Assembly (NCBI GenBank): GCA_013397865.1
Contig: VZTI01002802.1
Span: forward strand, 230,534-294,533
Direction: 5' to 3'
Length of the DNA: 64,000 nucleotides
DNA from: Struthidea cinerea
Lineage: Eukaryota; Chordata; Aves; Passeriformes; Corcoracidae
Positions 1 through 13,000 of the stretch are shown piece by piece. Both the position numbers and the translations under genes were made by a program. Within the stretch, counting starts at the first letter, position 1. The number at the start of each line of letters is the position of its first letter. The notes under the pieces are model-generated. The model was not told the DNA's origin. It did no database searches and saw nothing but the letters and a program-made list of their open reading frames with translations.

Positions 1-228
1 GCCCTCCCCGCCCGGCGCGGGGGGGCCGGGGTCTCCCGACGGCGGCACCGCGGCTGGGGCCAGCCCGGCGGCGGAGCCCTCGGGAATTGACACCCCTCGA
101 CGTGGGAGGGGTGTGTGGGTGCCGAGCGGGGAGCCCCGAGCAGAGAAAGCAGCGCTGAACGACCCACCCAGGAATTACTGCGCATCCCTTGCTGTGGAGA
201 GCGTGCCCATGAGACGTGGGGACAGAGG
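1..228. promoter_or_regulatory. Edge of a CpG island; possible promoter/first exon
   Basis: The first ~150 bases are very G+C-rich and packed with CpG dinucleotides (about twenty by eye), unlike the CpG-poor sequence that follows. In vertebrates such islands mark promoters and first exons of broadly expressed genes. The island is cut by the window start, so most of it lies upstream. On the plus strand a good splice donor (AGAGG followed by GTGAGC, GT at 229-230) sits where the CpG density falls, so 1-228 could contain the end of an untranslated or partly coding first exon. No protein was recognised in any frame. The island could equally serve a minus-strand gene whose body lies outside the window. 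Confidence 0.6.
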
Positions 229-3200
229 GTGAGCGCAGCCTCCCAGATTAGCCATGGGGCTTCCGTGTGGAAGAGGGCCCTGAATTTTAAATCGTGGCTT
301 GCAGCACCTCAGGATGTCTCCGTACAAGAAGAAAAAACACTTGGGGCACCATGTGGGATGCAAGGAACCCGTTTTTTACTGCTCCAACCCCAATCCAGGC
401 CTGCAGATAGCTTTGCACAGAGCTGATCTCTGAAGAGCCACAACCATTTAACTTGATATTCCTTCTGAGATATAATGGGATATTGAGACAGCCTAGAAAC
501 AGTGCAGAGGCATGAGCGACACTACCACAGTCTGCTCTGACTAAGAGCTTTTTTTTGGTAGACCAGCTTTGGAGAGTTGCTCTCCTATGAGCAGTGAGTT
601 GGAGGGAGGGGACAGAACAGCTTACAAAAACCTTCCTCCAGTAGTGGGGAAGCATGGTGCTGTACTGGTAATGCTGACTAAGTTCCTTTTGGGATTACTC
701 ATTTTAGTCATTAGGGCTACCTGGGTACTCTGAAGCACTGAAACTACCTTTGTCCTTCCAGCAGTATCCTTCAGATACTACATTGAGTTATGATGGTTTG
801 ATGGTCAAGATGACTGGCTGACAGGACATTGACAAATGCAGTAGGTAGTACAGTAAGGGCAGCGGCATTTCCCCCTCACCCCCCACAAGTCAGGATGAGA
901 GATGCAAAGAGCTAGGAAACCCAGGAATCTCCATGTGTTAAGTGATGGGCATGACTAACAGTAGGACAATAGTATGTTAAGACTCACCTATAGCAGGAGC
1001 ATAAAAAAATAACAGGATAATGCAGAAAACAGCAAAATGCCAATGGGGATGGATAACCCATCAGGATGAGAGAGTGATGTTTAGCTAAAAGCTGACATGT
1101 TGTGAGAGGGATTTCAGTAGATTGGGTGGCTGAAATCTTGTATGCATTATGGAACAAGATGTGGACATAGTGATTAAGTAATCATGAGACCTTATACTTG
1201 ATTCCTTCCATCTTTCCATTCTCCTGTTTCTCCACCTGTTATGTGCAGCCCTCTCTTCTTCTAGCACTGCTGTTTGGCTGCGAGTTCTTCAAGAAATGCA
1301 CCAGGTTGGCCTGTGTTTTGTTAGCTACTGAAAAAAGCAGCAGCTACAAGAAAAGACAAGAAACTGACTATTAATCTCTTTAGTTCAAAATATTTGTATT
1401 AATGAAAAATGTTTAGAATAGTTTTGCAGTCACAAATACCTTTATACTTGCAAAAGGACTGAAGAAATTTTAATATTTTCTTATAATCAGACTCTGTGTT
1501 TCACCATATAAAAAAGAAAAAAAAATTGTGACTGGGCCAATTTCCTATCTAGGAACCACTTCTCAGGCATGGCTTTCTCAGAGAAGGAGACTTCAGTGGG
1601 AGCCATATCATGAAACTTTTGTAATCTGCCTACATCTTGTCTTGAAAATAAAAATCTGAACCTAACACATTTCCATAAAGGAGCAATAATGACCAGAAAA
1701 GGGAGAATTCATAAGGCTTATTTTTACAAGGAGCAAGGACATGGCAGAGCTCTGGCCTTGACAAACGGAAGCACAGTAAATCAAGCCTGGGATTATTCTT
1801 TGTACTTGGAAAAGACAATGGGGTGCCAGTGACGCAAGGACACTGGAAGGAGACAAAGGCGGAACTAGCATTTCCTTCATTTTTAGATAGAAGATGTCTG
1901 TGCCAGTGAGGCAACTTCTTCTACGCCAAGCATATTGAATTACCCTGTCCAGTGCAGAATTTCAGCTTCCAGCAAGCCTGCAGGAAAAGAAACCAAGTCC
2001 TGAACCTGTTTCAGCAGACCTCTGACTTGCATCTGATGTTGATTTGCTCCTTGCTGCTTACCATTTTCCAATGGCACGTCACATCTTGTTCTTGTTCCTT
2101 TTCCCTGACCCAAAAGACTGTAGCTGAATGGGAATGAAGAATTTAGCGTTGTTTGGGGCCAGCTCAACCTTGTTCATCTGACTGTTCAGACTTTTAAACA
2201 AACAGGATCTGCAATGTTTACATTTTCAAAAGTCCTCAGAATTAATTATTTTACATAGGTCATATGTGGCCAGGAGGATTTAAAAGAAGTCTCACATGAA
2301 CTTTTGCTGCTTTTCCCCATAACTGTAAAATTGAATGCAGATGCTTGGACACGCTGACCTCTCATTATGCTAACATCTACAAAATCAGTATTGGCTACAG
2401 AGCATTTATGCATCTTTGTGTGCTCTTTATAACACAGTATATCAAGGTGAATGGGTTTCTAAGTTTTCTGCTGCACCTGACACGATCCTTCTGCACAGGC
2501 GTAAAAGTAGCAGACATTTCCGTGCAAAAATAATCACTTACATAACTAACTGCACGCCATATTTTTATGATTAATGAATAACCAAGCCAGCATTCATATT
2601 TAATCCCACTGGACTCTGCTTATGCAAAACTAAATCGGAAACTGGTCTTTTCAATTCAAGAAGCTATTAATTTCCATTGAAAGAGGAAGCACTGGAGAAG
2701 ATTTAAAAATGTAGATATATACAGGATGTGGTCCATAACCCAATGAAGTCCATGCAAATTTTCCCAGTGAATCTAGAGGGCTTTATGCAAGGACAAAATT
2801 CTTCCTATTTTCAGAAATTATATGTATGGTGGTAAGTATATATGCACATTGATTAATGAATTACTTTACTGAGAAGCCCAAGCCTTGTCGTTCATTTTTA
2901 CTAGAGCTACATGAGCCAGATCCATATCTGGCAGAAATCAGAAAAGCTACACTGAAGCCAGCTGGAAGCTTGACCCAGTATCTAAGTGATGATTATTTTC
3001 TTTGAAAACATTTGTTGTTCAAATGCTTTTCATTATTATTTTTTTTTTAATATGTGGCTTTTTTTCAGACTTCTTAACTCTGACTACTAGACTTCTCTCT
3101 TCACTCTCAGGAAAGCACCTAATGGTAATAACCCTAGGGTTTCTGAAGATGTGTGGAAATCAAACATGCCAATTATAACTTAGAATATCCCCCAAATAAA

Positions 3201-3822
3201 TAACAGGGCAAGTAATTCTCAGTCAGAAAACACAAAAATTCAAGCATCATGTGAAGCATCACAAACTTGATTTTGTTGAGCAGAGATCAAAAGAGACACA
3301 AAAGTAAGAACTTTCAAATGAACATGTCCTACACGAATGACACAAAAGCTCCACAAGGACCACTGTTTACTTAGCTATTCTCAGTCCATCATCAGAAGCT
3401 ATATCAAAGGCAGAGACTGTTTTGTCGCCTCTCTTCTGAAAGGCCACATTCTTGTGTGATCCTGAGGTGTGGCTGGATTTGCCCTATGAATTTCTTCTTT
3501 CCTATTAGATCCTTAGTGACTATTAGCAGCTCAGTCATTCCTGAAAGATGTGGAAGGAAATTCTGGTCTTCGGCTGTAGTTTCTCACTAGGGTTCTGCTT
3601 TTCTATAGGGAACCATAAGAGTAAGAAGCATTTTGAAGCAAGTGATTCCCGAGATTTTAATTATAACTTTTTCATGATACGGAGAAGGTCTCTCTTACTC
3701 TTCTACATGCTAACTGTAAAATACGTATCTGAAAAATATCATAACTGGAAGTCTTTCATAAGAGAAAAAGTATGAAGATCATGTTAATTCTGAAAAAGGG
3801 AAAACACCTGTACCTATACAGA
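229..3822. other. Non-coding AT-rich sequence
   Basis: There is no recognisable exon, RNA gene or repeat family here. Open frames are all under about 125 codons and resemble nothing known. If the donor at 229 is real, this is the beginning of a first intron. An AT-rich patch around 2530-2660 holds several TAAT-type homeodomain cores, but nothing decisive. Confidence 0.5.
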
Positions 3823-3859
3823 GAATAGCACAGCATAGCAGAGCATAGCATAGCATAGT
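3823..3859. repeat. Short (ATAGC)n pentanucleotide microsatellite
   Basis: About six to seven imperfect copies of a five-base unit (ATAGC/CATAG), interrupted by CACAG and GAGC variants. It is a simple tandem repeat with no sign of function and is a likely length polymorphism. Confidence 0.85.
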
Positions 3860-5190
3860 GTATCCTCTTAATGTCAGTCTTAGAGGTGACAGATGTACAA
3901 ACCAGATGATGGATAAGGGCTAGTGCTTTATAAAGTGATCCTAGGAACCCAAAACCTTGGAAGAATTTTTTTTTTTTTAAATCTTTGATCCAGGTACTCA
4001 AATAAGATCCCCAAGCTTACTCCTGGCACATAAACCAGGCAGGGAAGCTGTAACAGTGTTGGTACCTGGTTTGGGCTATAGCAGAATTTGCAGAAGTAGT
4101 GTTAGGCTCTAGAATGCAGCTTGAAGATGTGTGCAGCTGCCACCAAGTATGGCTGCCTGTGGTGGAGGAACATGTCTTCAGAATATTTGGCTAATACTAC
4201 GGAATAATTTATTGCTTACTTGTTCTTTATCTACATTTCAATCAGTATTTGTATTTTTTAAAAAATGAAAAAGAAAATGCAGCATTGTAATGCACTCTGT
4301 TTTAAGCTGCCCTTGGATTATATAGTTATTATGGTAAACCACTATTGGCTTAGGAAATGCGTTATGTAAATAGTGAAGTACATGAGCCTTTACTGTTTTT
4401 CACAGACAGTATTATACAGAAGTATACTTTTCAAGCACAAGACAAAATTGTCCAAAATAATTTTGAGGACTTAAAATATATTTTGATAGAAACTGCAAAT
4501 TGATGAGTCACTTGTGAATTCAGATTGCAGCATAATCGAAGCCTTAACCTTCTGACAGGTGAAGCTAGTGCCTAATTTGTCCCTTTCTAATCTACTTTAT
4601 GTCTTTGCAGTTTCATCTGTAGCTTTCCAAGAAGCAGCATAACGACAAGGCAATGCTCAACAACGGTTTTGTTAGCATTAGAAGGCCCAAAGTCTATGCA
4701 ACCATGCTTTGTCGTGTCTTCCCACCCTGTAAGTTCCTCAGAGCCATCAGAACATTTCATTCTTTACTTTGCAGCTCCTTTCCTTCAAAAACTAAATGGA
4801 TGCCCAGCACAGACCTCACAGGTGGCACTGGCCTGACTCCAACCCAGCCGTTCCCAAGGGCTGGGAGCATGACAGCCTGTGGCTCCAGACATGAGGAAAC
4901 AGCTTTTTTGTTTGGAGGGATACAACACCATGGCCATGCTACGTATGCATGAAAGGTTGTACTGGGTTGTCAGTGTATCAGTACCACCAGAAATAGCACC
5001 TGATGTGGATGCAGTCTGTTCGATGATCTGTTCAATTCTATAAACCAACAATAGCCAAGAAGAAAACAAGTGAAATCATGCAGCATTCTTGTATTTAGCC
5101 TCAGCTTTCCCAAGATAATGCCTAACTGTGTATTGTCTTGCATTTTGCTGGTAAGCACCTGCCTAACTAGGAGATTTAAAAGAGCCTTAG
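3860..5190. other. Non-coding sequence
   Basis: No gene or repeat family was recognised. A 13-base T run lies at 3966-3978. Short open frames on both strands around 4650-5070 overlap each other and match nothing recognisable. Confidence 0.45.
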
Positions 5191-5258
5191 GGATGACCTA
5201 ACTCATACCAGTAGAAAGCAGCTTGGGGATGACCTAACTCATGCCAGGAAAAGCAGCT
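5191..5258. repeat. 36-bp tandem duplication (two copies)
   Basis: The copies begin at 5191 and 5227. Both start GGATGACCTAACTCAT and end near AAGCAGCT, with a few substitutions and small gaps between them. It looks like a local duplication rather than part of a repeat family. Confidence 0.85.
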
Positions 5259-7014
5259 CCTCTTGCCCACCTGCCACAATCCCATAATACCTTTACACTG
5301 GTGGCATGTGAGGTGTTGTGCAGTTACTGCTACAGCCAAAGCTACTGCTGCCACGAGGAGACCTTCAGCTGTTGTTTTGAGCTCTCTCCATGGCACAGAC
5401 TGACTGGGGATGGGCTGCAGATCACTGGACCCAGTGCTCTCTCTGAGAGCCTGATCCAGTGTTTACTAACATCAGTGTTCATCCTTGATTTTCAGTGAGT
5501 TTCAGTGGGATTTTTAGCAGCTAATGTTGCTATATGACAGACTGGATTTTTATTGTCCTTTTGTTTGGATTTACCTCCTGTTCCACTGTTTGGTTAATGT
5601 CTATTTGCATGCAATTCCAGGCAAATTCAGCAGTTTAATTGTCTAGCAAGGAATTATCTTGGATGTTAGTGCTACTAATAGTGGTGGTAGTTACTAACGA
5701 TTTCAGAGACCTGCCTTGTGAGACGTTTTACTGGAAGACAGCTGGAAATTTAGAATCCTTATTTAGAAGGTTTGCCTGCCTCTTTGGAGGATTTTAGAGC
5801 TCCTTTTGAGTATTTAGGACACTTTCACTTTACATCCTGGAGAACTCAGACGGTGTCTAGTTTACAGGGCAATATGCGTGCTTTGGCCAAGCATTAGCTC
5901 TGCAGTGGGAGTGATCTGGGTGTGTGTCAGTGGTCCTGTTCCCACAGTCCTCACTTCCTGAGCACTGACTTCTTTTTTTTGCAAAGAAACTTGAGCTGAC
6001 AGCTGAAAGGAAAAATAGTACGCCCACAGGTCCTGCCGTCCTGGTGAGTGGGGGAGCAGGGCTGTGGGGTGCACCCTGGGGCGCACCTGCCCTGCAGTCC
6101 AGGCTCATCCACAGGGCACTGTTCTACTTGGAGGAAAAGCAGATTGTGTGACCAAAGGTGTGGAATTTAGGGGTGCGTTAGATGTGATGGGATCCATGTT
6201 GAATGGTTTGGTGGGTCAATCCCCTGTGGACAGAATGAGAGATCAATCTTCCTCTCTGTTTTTTTTGCATCATTTAAACTGAACTCAATGCTCTTTAAGA
6301 AGAGCATGAATCATGAGAAACACAACCTGTGTCCCAGAGTTGTTATGTAGGATGATCACATACTGTTAATTTGTAACTAGGAAATGCAGTGTTCTTCATA
6401 AAGGTTGCATTAAAGACTTAAACCATAGTTTTTCTTGTTTGGGTTCATAGCACAGGCCTATCCTATTCAATCTGTGTGCCGCAACATAACAGTTGCTTGA
6501 AAAAGTATTCATTTTAGCAAAGGTACAGAATATGAAGTTGTTTAATAAGTAGCTTCAACCTTTTGTAAGTAATGGAAAAACTTGTGTTATCTCATTCCAA
6601 ATTCTTTTATTACAGTTATAGGTCAACCCACACAACTTCAAAGCCATAAAATTACACGGTGAGAGTCTCAAAGGGTAATATGGAAAAAACAATAAATAAA
6701 GCAAACAATATTATAAGGTGAATAGGTTCATCTTCCAACTGTGCTGAACTCAAAACTAGCTCAGCAAAAATGACGTAAGTGCCATTGTAATAAAAATTTC
6801 AGTCACTGCGTGCTGCTGCATGGCATTGTGAGTTCTTGGTATGGACAAAAATCTGTGTGATCAATTATTACCGTAACTAGAAGTCTACAGAAGCAGGCAT
6901 GTTTACCGTTTACTTTTTCCACACAAATACCATAACTGTAGTTCAGCTGTAAAGTCCATTCTTATGCACAGTTCTCACTGAAGATCAGTGGCTGGTAATC
7001 CTGTATATCAAAGG
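5259..7014. other. Non-coding sequence
   Basis: No coding exon, RNA gene or dispersed repeat was recognised. Around 5860-6290 the sequence is somewhat richer in G+C and carries overlapping short open frames on both strands, none resembling a known protein. Confidence 0.45.
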
Positions 7015-7078
7015 GAGAATAACTCTTCTATATGGTGTTTACCTCCGAGAATAACTCTTCTATATGGTGTTTATCTCC
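7015..7078. repeat. 32-bp tandem duplication, nearly perfect
   Basis: Two directly adjacent 32-base copies (7015-7046 and 7047-7078), each starting GAGAATAACTCTTC and ending TCC, differ at a single base (ACCTCC versus ATCTCC). The near identity points to a recent duplication by slippage or unequal exchange. Confidence 0.95.
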
Positions 7079-10000
7079 CAAATTATACGCGCTCTTTTTA
7101 CATAGATTGTTGCATTCTTCTATTTTTAACTTTTATCTATGTTTCATATTTCCACCATTTTATCATCTTTCTTATCCACAGATTAAAATATGTGTGTGAT
7201 TTTATCAAGAATATAGAATATTTAACTGTGAAAGCAGACTTTAGAACGCTGTTTTCCATCCCCCAATCTGTTTTAAAAAAAAGCTCTTTAGAAATTTAAA
7301 TAATTTACTTTGTAGATCAGTTCAAAATTAGAAAAGAGAAATTTAATGAGGAATCTCTTTCTAAATTCTCTTAGGCATATTACTTCTGAAGGGAATTGAC
7401 AGCTTCCTCTAAGTAGCTCCTGGAAATGATTGCAGCATTTGATAAGCACAGCGGCTTCTTGGAACCTTGTAAATGATACATTAAAAAGCATTTATTTTGT
7501 TTTATTTCAAAATTCGATCCATTCTACATGCCTGCACTCAAGTTCAAGATTAGAAGCTTTCCTTCCAACAATTCATAACATAACCACTTATCAAAATTGT
7601 CCAAGGTTTGCAGTAAAATTATGATTAGAAGGTTTGATATAAGAGCTGGACCCTTTTCTGAGCAAAGATCAGGGCCTCACCTCATGATTGTGGAAAGAAA
7701 TGACATTTACAACAGCCGGAGAATGGAAAATGTTAGCAAGTTAAAGCAAACAGAAGCAAAACGTTAGGCTTTCACAACACAACAGCGCAGTGTGTCCAAC
7801 CTGTTATCAGTTTACAACTTTAGCCTCACAGTCCTCTTTCCAAACTCACAAAGTTCTTTGTTACTTTTTGATTGAGATCGACCTGGATTGCATGGCCATT
7901 CCCACCATGCCTCGTGCAGCACCGCTGCTGTGGGAGCCAGCAGAAGCGTAGGGGCTGTGCAGACCAACCTGCTGCATTATTTCTCATCAGTGAACGTGAG
8001 TATTTAGTACATTCCGTGGAAAGATTTTGAGGAACTTGCTTTCTCTTCTCAACTAAGGACTAGCTGTGGCCCCCAGCAGGGCTGCCAGTTCAACCAACTG
8101 GAAGCAACGTAAATCAGGAAAAGTTCATCCTATATTTAAATAGCTCTGAACTAAGCAAAACAATGACATTTTGCACTCAACCATGCAGGAAAAATGTGTC
8201 ATTCATACTTCAATTGGTCTCTGTACTTTCAGGGCACAAACTTAACTTGCCCAGGTGTTTTTGTCTCGTTCTCACCAATTGCAACACAAGACTGACCTCA
8301 GCTCTAGGTTTCTAGTCCCACATCAGTTTGTGCGAGAAGCATAGAGACACTGCCAGAAAGGCTCTTGTCTTCTGCAATCCCACTAGCAGGATTTTTACAC
8401 AGGTTTTCTTTGTGATCCACCATTAGCTGTAGTAGGGCTCTTCACCTGCAGCATGGGAATTCCACATATTCAGGTGCTTGGGCTCTCTCTCAGATGCCAG
8501 TTTGTCTTCAGTGAACCTATCCCAGACTTTCTGGGAATGAGAATAATAGCCGGAGGTTTCCCACAACTTTTCAGCAGTGTCTCACTGGCTGTATCAGTCA
8601 CTCAGTTTCAGAATGACTATTTTGAAATGTCTGTCCCTCTGCTTCTCACCACATTCCTACTCGTCCCACAGCCTGGAGGAAGGTAAGGAAGTACTTGGCT
8701 CTGTGCCATGGAAAAGCATGGAAAAGGCAAAAGTGACTGATAAAAGCTGTACTCTCAAAATGAGATCCTCTGCAGCCTGAAACAATATGTGAATCTGTGC
8801 CCAGAACGGACAGAGGAAAATATCCCAAAAAGCCACAAGAAACTGAATAAACCAACAGAGAAGTAGTGGAACTTGTGAGCTTTAGCACCAGCATCACTGC
8901 ATCCTGACAGAGCCTGAGTTAGACCTGAAGGAGGACCCAAGAAGGGATTATTCTTCTCCCTCCACCTGTATGGGGGGTGACTTTATCCAGCCATATGTAC
9001 GAAGATGAACTACTCCTGTTCTGGTGCAGACAGCTCCAGTAGCTTCTCTTGAAGTCATTCCGATGACTAAAGGACAGACATACCAGAAAGTAAATATTTG
9101 TTCTGGTGCTGAGCTCCTTTCAAGTCCTGCATTTACCTCATGGAGCAAATGCTTGACTGACCAAAATCTTGCACCGTGGGTACCTCACATACTTTAGAGC
9201 AGGCTTTTTCTGATTTTCCATTCAAAACTTTATTGTTCCCTTTATTTCATGAGTATCCTATATGCCTTTTGGGCTGACACTTTTCCTCTTCCCTGTGATA
9301 TTCTCTAGGGTACAAATAAGTGGAGGAATAAAGAGTGTTTCGCATGGCTGCTCTTCAGATTCTGAAACACTTAGAGCCTTTATCTTTGAGAAAAGTTTGC
9401 TAACTTCAGTGAGCCTTTCCAGCACTGTTTCTAAAGACTTAGAACAATCTCTTTCACCATACATTTTCCATTGACAAGCCAAGTTCATAGAGTGAGATTA
9501 ATCTTTAATCTTTATAATTAATGTTTCAAGTAACCTGAAGATGTATTTTTAAATAGTGCAAGCCGCATCTCTTCCCTGGATGCCAGGGCAGGACTTTTTT
9601 TAGCTCACAATGCACATGTGTATGTCTGGCTTGTTGATGCTTTATGTGTTGATATAAAAGCCATAATACTTCTCCAGTTTCTTACACAGGACTCATATTC
9701 TTCCCTTTTGCTACACGTACAGCTTCAAGGTCATTTGTTCCCAAAACTAATGTACAAAGCAGATGCAGTTCAAGAAAGTGGGAGGAGGCTTTGATTTCAC
9801 AGGAGGAATAGTGGGCAGGCTGGATTCTTTAGGCAACAAAGTCGGCGGAAGCTTTCTTCGTGGTCACTTCTTCATGGGGAGAACACCGGTAATTGCAATT
9901 CATGATCTCCTCTCTCTCCATATCATTGAAAGACAGTAAAGCACAAACAAACAGCAATAGAGTGCTGCTAAACTGTTGGCAACCAGAAAGTATCTGGAAC

Positions 10001-13000
10001 TTGCATGTTGAAAACATGGCCCAGGAAATCCCACTAGAGGTGGCCCCCATGGAGCAGCCCGAGTTCAAGCAGGATGTTTGCACTGAGCTAAGTCAATGCC
10101 CAATGTGATTTTCTGTTCTTTGAACCAGAGTTGTTAACAAATGCTAGAAAACAAGTAAAAATGTAACACTTCGCAGCTTGTTTTTTCAAGTGAATCTTTC
10201 TTTCTCCTAAGAAGAGGAAAGTTTGGCAAGAGAATAATACGTATTGTTTAGTCAGATTGCCTGATAAAGGCAATACAGTTTAGAGATTTATATCTGGCTC
10301 CAAAGTCTCTATCTAGGCACCTGTGAACACACTGTATGACTTTACAAAACTCAAATCCTATAAAGGCAGTGGAAACAGCAGATACTTACCATCATTTCCT
10401 GAAGGTAGAAAAGATTATCATCCTTGTCAGTTTTAGGACATTTTGTGGTGTGTACTGTAGCTCAAGATGGAAGAAAGTTAATTTCTTCCTAAACTTCCTA
10501 CGTGTAATAAAATATTTTTTTTTGATCAGGACCATAGCTAATATATGATTACAACTGCAAGGGCCACTGAAACATGCATAACTGTGCCTGAATGGTCTTC
10601 ATATTGAGGCGTCTGATGTTTCATTTAACTCCACTGAGCTCAAGCTATAAGTTTGAAAAGTCCACAGATTTCCTGTATCTACAATTCAGTGCAGGCTACA
10701 TCATGATCAAGACATTATATCAAATTTTCCCAGCACCAGAAGAGAGGAGATGAAATGAAGTGACCCGTCTAGGATAGAACTAGTTGGATCAGATATAGTT
10801 AACTTGAATTGCTTGTGAAGATCTATTTTAAACTTAAGATTAACAAGTTTGTATTGCTGCGGGCATCACACTATCAGACTGGTTAACACCAGTTGCTCTC
10901 CCGGACATGCTCTCCAGATTAACCAGGCATGAAGTAACAGAAACTAAATATAGGTTTCTATTTTTGTTAGAAGGTGTTATCCTTACCAGGTAAAATTTCT
11001 CATTCCTCCTCTTAGTAGCATATATGGTTTTTATACAGTCACTTTCTTTAAAGCAGAGACAAAGCAGCTATAGACTGACCTCTTGTAAGTATTTTAAATT
11101 GGCAAATAAAAGTATCTGGAACCATCAAAGGAAATTTGGTGCAATTGTTTTAGTAGTTCTCCTTGATGATGTTGAAGTCTTTCTAATGCTTTTAAGCATG
11201 TGGCATTTATAAAAATATGTTTTAAATCACTGCTCATGCAAATGCTGTTAGCTGTCAGGGAGTGCTAGTCTGGGAGAGATGTACCTTGGCTTCAATCTCC
11301 TCTATCAGCTTTTCTGGTTTGGTTTTTTTTTGTCTATCTCTCTTTGGACCTGAATTCTTTTCTAAGCAAACATCTGTGCATTTGTGTATAATTTAGAATA
11401 TTCTGGATTTTGTTGGGTTTTTATTTTGTTAGGTTGTGGGAAAAAAAAACTGCGTTAACTAAAACCTTCAAATGTGTCAGTTTCTGTGGTGTTAGAAAAC
11501 AAGAAAATTAGTTGCTCCTTTTATTTTTTTTCCTCAGGGTTTTATTTAGGAGGCGATAAGGAGAGAGGTCCTTTAAGCTTTAGCAGGAAATACCCTTGTT
11601 TTACCAGCTCCTGCAGTCTTGGCGCAGTAGGGCATCTTGTTACCAGTACCAGGTCACCATGCCCAAGAAATCTCACACCCCTGGAAAGAGTCCCAAATAC
11701 TGTTGTCCAAACCCTCCCCCAGCTCAGCTTTGTATCGTCCACACAAAGCAGCCCTAACATCAGCCTGACTGCCTCCAGATGATCCCCAGCTTGGGGAGAC
11801 CCTTGGTACAGAGAAAAATCAATTTGACAACTGCCATAGCACCCCTGTGGACCAAGGCCGCTGGGGTAGGTGAGCAAATGACTCTCAGTAATTAGAGAAA
11901 TCCTTCAGCAGCTCTAATGACCAGGCCAGGACATGGCGGTGAGACTAGGAAGAGGGTGAACACCCAGGTCAGAGGGCATAAAAGCCAACTAAGTGCCTCC
12001 TCATTAAAGTGATGAGCAGTGCCACAGGTCTCCATAGCTATATGTTTGTGTTAATGCATTGAAACCTAAATTTTTTTATTGCATGGTAGTCCACATTTGC
12101 TGTTGGATTAGTAACCTGCTTGCAAATGAGTTGGGCAATTTCTTGCTCCCACTTGTGCTTAGAAAACAGTGATTCTGGGAGGGAAAACCAACTCCTGTGG
12201 AATAGAGATAATCATCTAATAAAGGATGGGAATTCAGAAATAGAGATAAGTGGGAATCATGTTAGTTGCTGTTATTTGTATTTTCTTGACATTTACAGAT
12301 TCAAGCAAGACCTGTAGGGTCAGTGTTCAAGACTTTTTCACCTGTGTAAATATGCCTCCAAAACTGATGCGTCCCACTTTTCTTCATTTGTATGTAGGCA
12401 AAGCTTAGAAATACTTTGTTTTACAAGGTATTAGTACGAATGTTGCCTGCAGAGCAAGAGTCTGACCCAGAAGAAAAGAATCCCATTTTCTCCAGAGGGA
12501 TTTGAGTGAAGCCTGAAATGCATTTGTATTGAAAATAGTGGTGTGCAGATTTGTCCCAGTGTTTCTAAAAGTATCTCCTAAAGCCATCCAAGACACTATT
12601 TCATATCTGGTTCACTTGGTTAATACGAAATGCAAGAAAGGATTAATCAGTCTTCTAAGATGTGTGACATAGAGTTCATTATTTACATGGTACACGTAAA
12701 AAGTTCCAGTTTGATTAATACAGGTTTGAATTAAATTCATATTGTATTAGTGAACTTCTTGCTGGTGATCTGCATCTGATGAAGGACACAGAACTCTTTG
12801 CATGCTGGTTCTGCTTGCTCATAACCCTGTTACCAGGGCTTGTAGGGTGACGGCCAGGTATGGCATAGGGGTGACAAATTCTCTTTATCCACAGGAATCT
12901 CTTGTCTTTCATTTCTTCTGCATAACCTAAACATCCAGATGGCACTTGAGTCTATGACTCACGTTTGAAAATAAGTATATAAAGAGCACAGATACATTTT

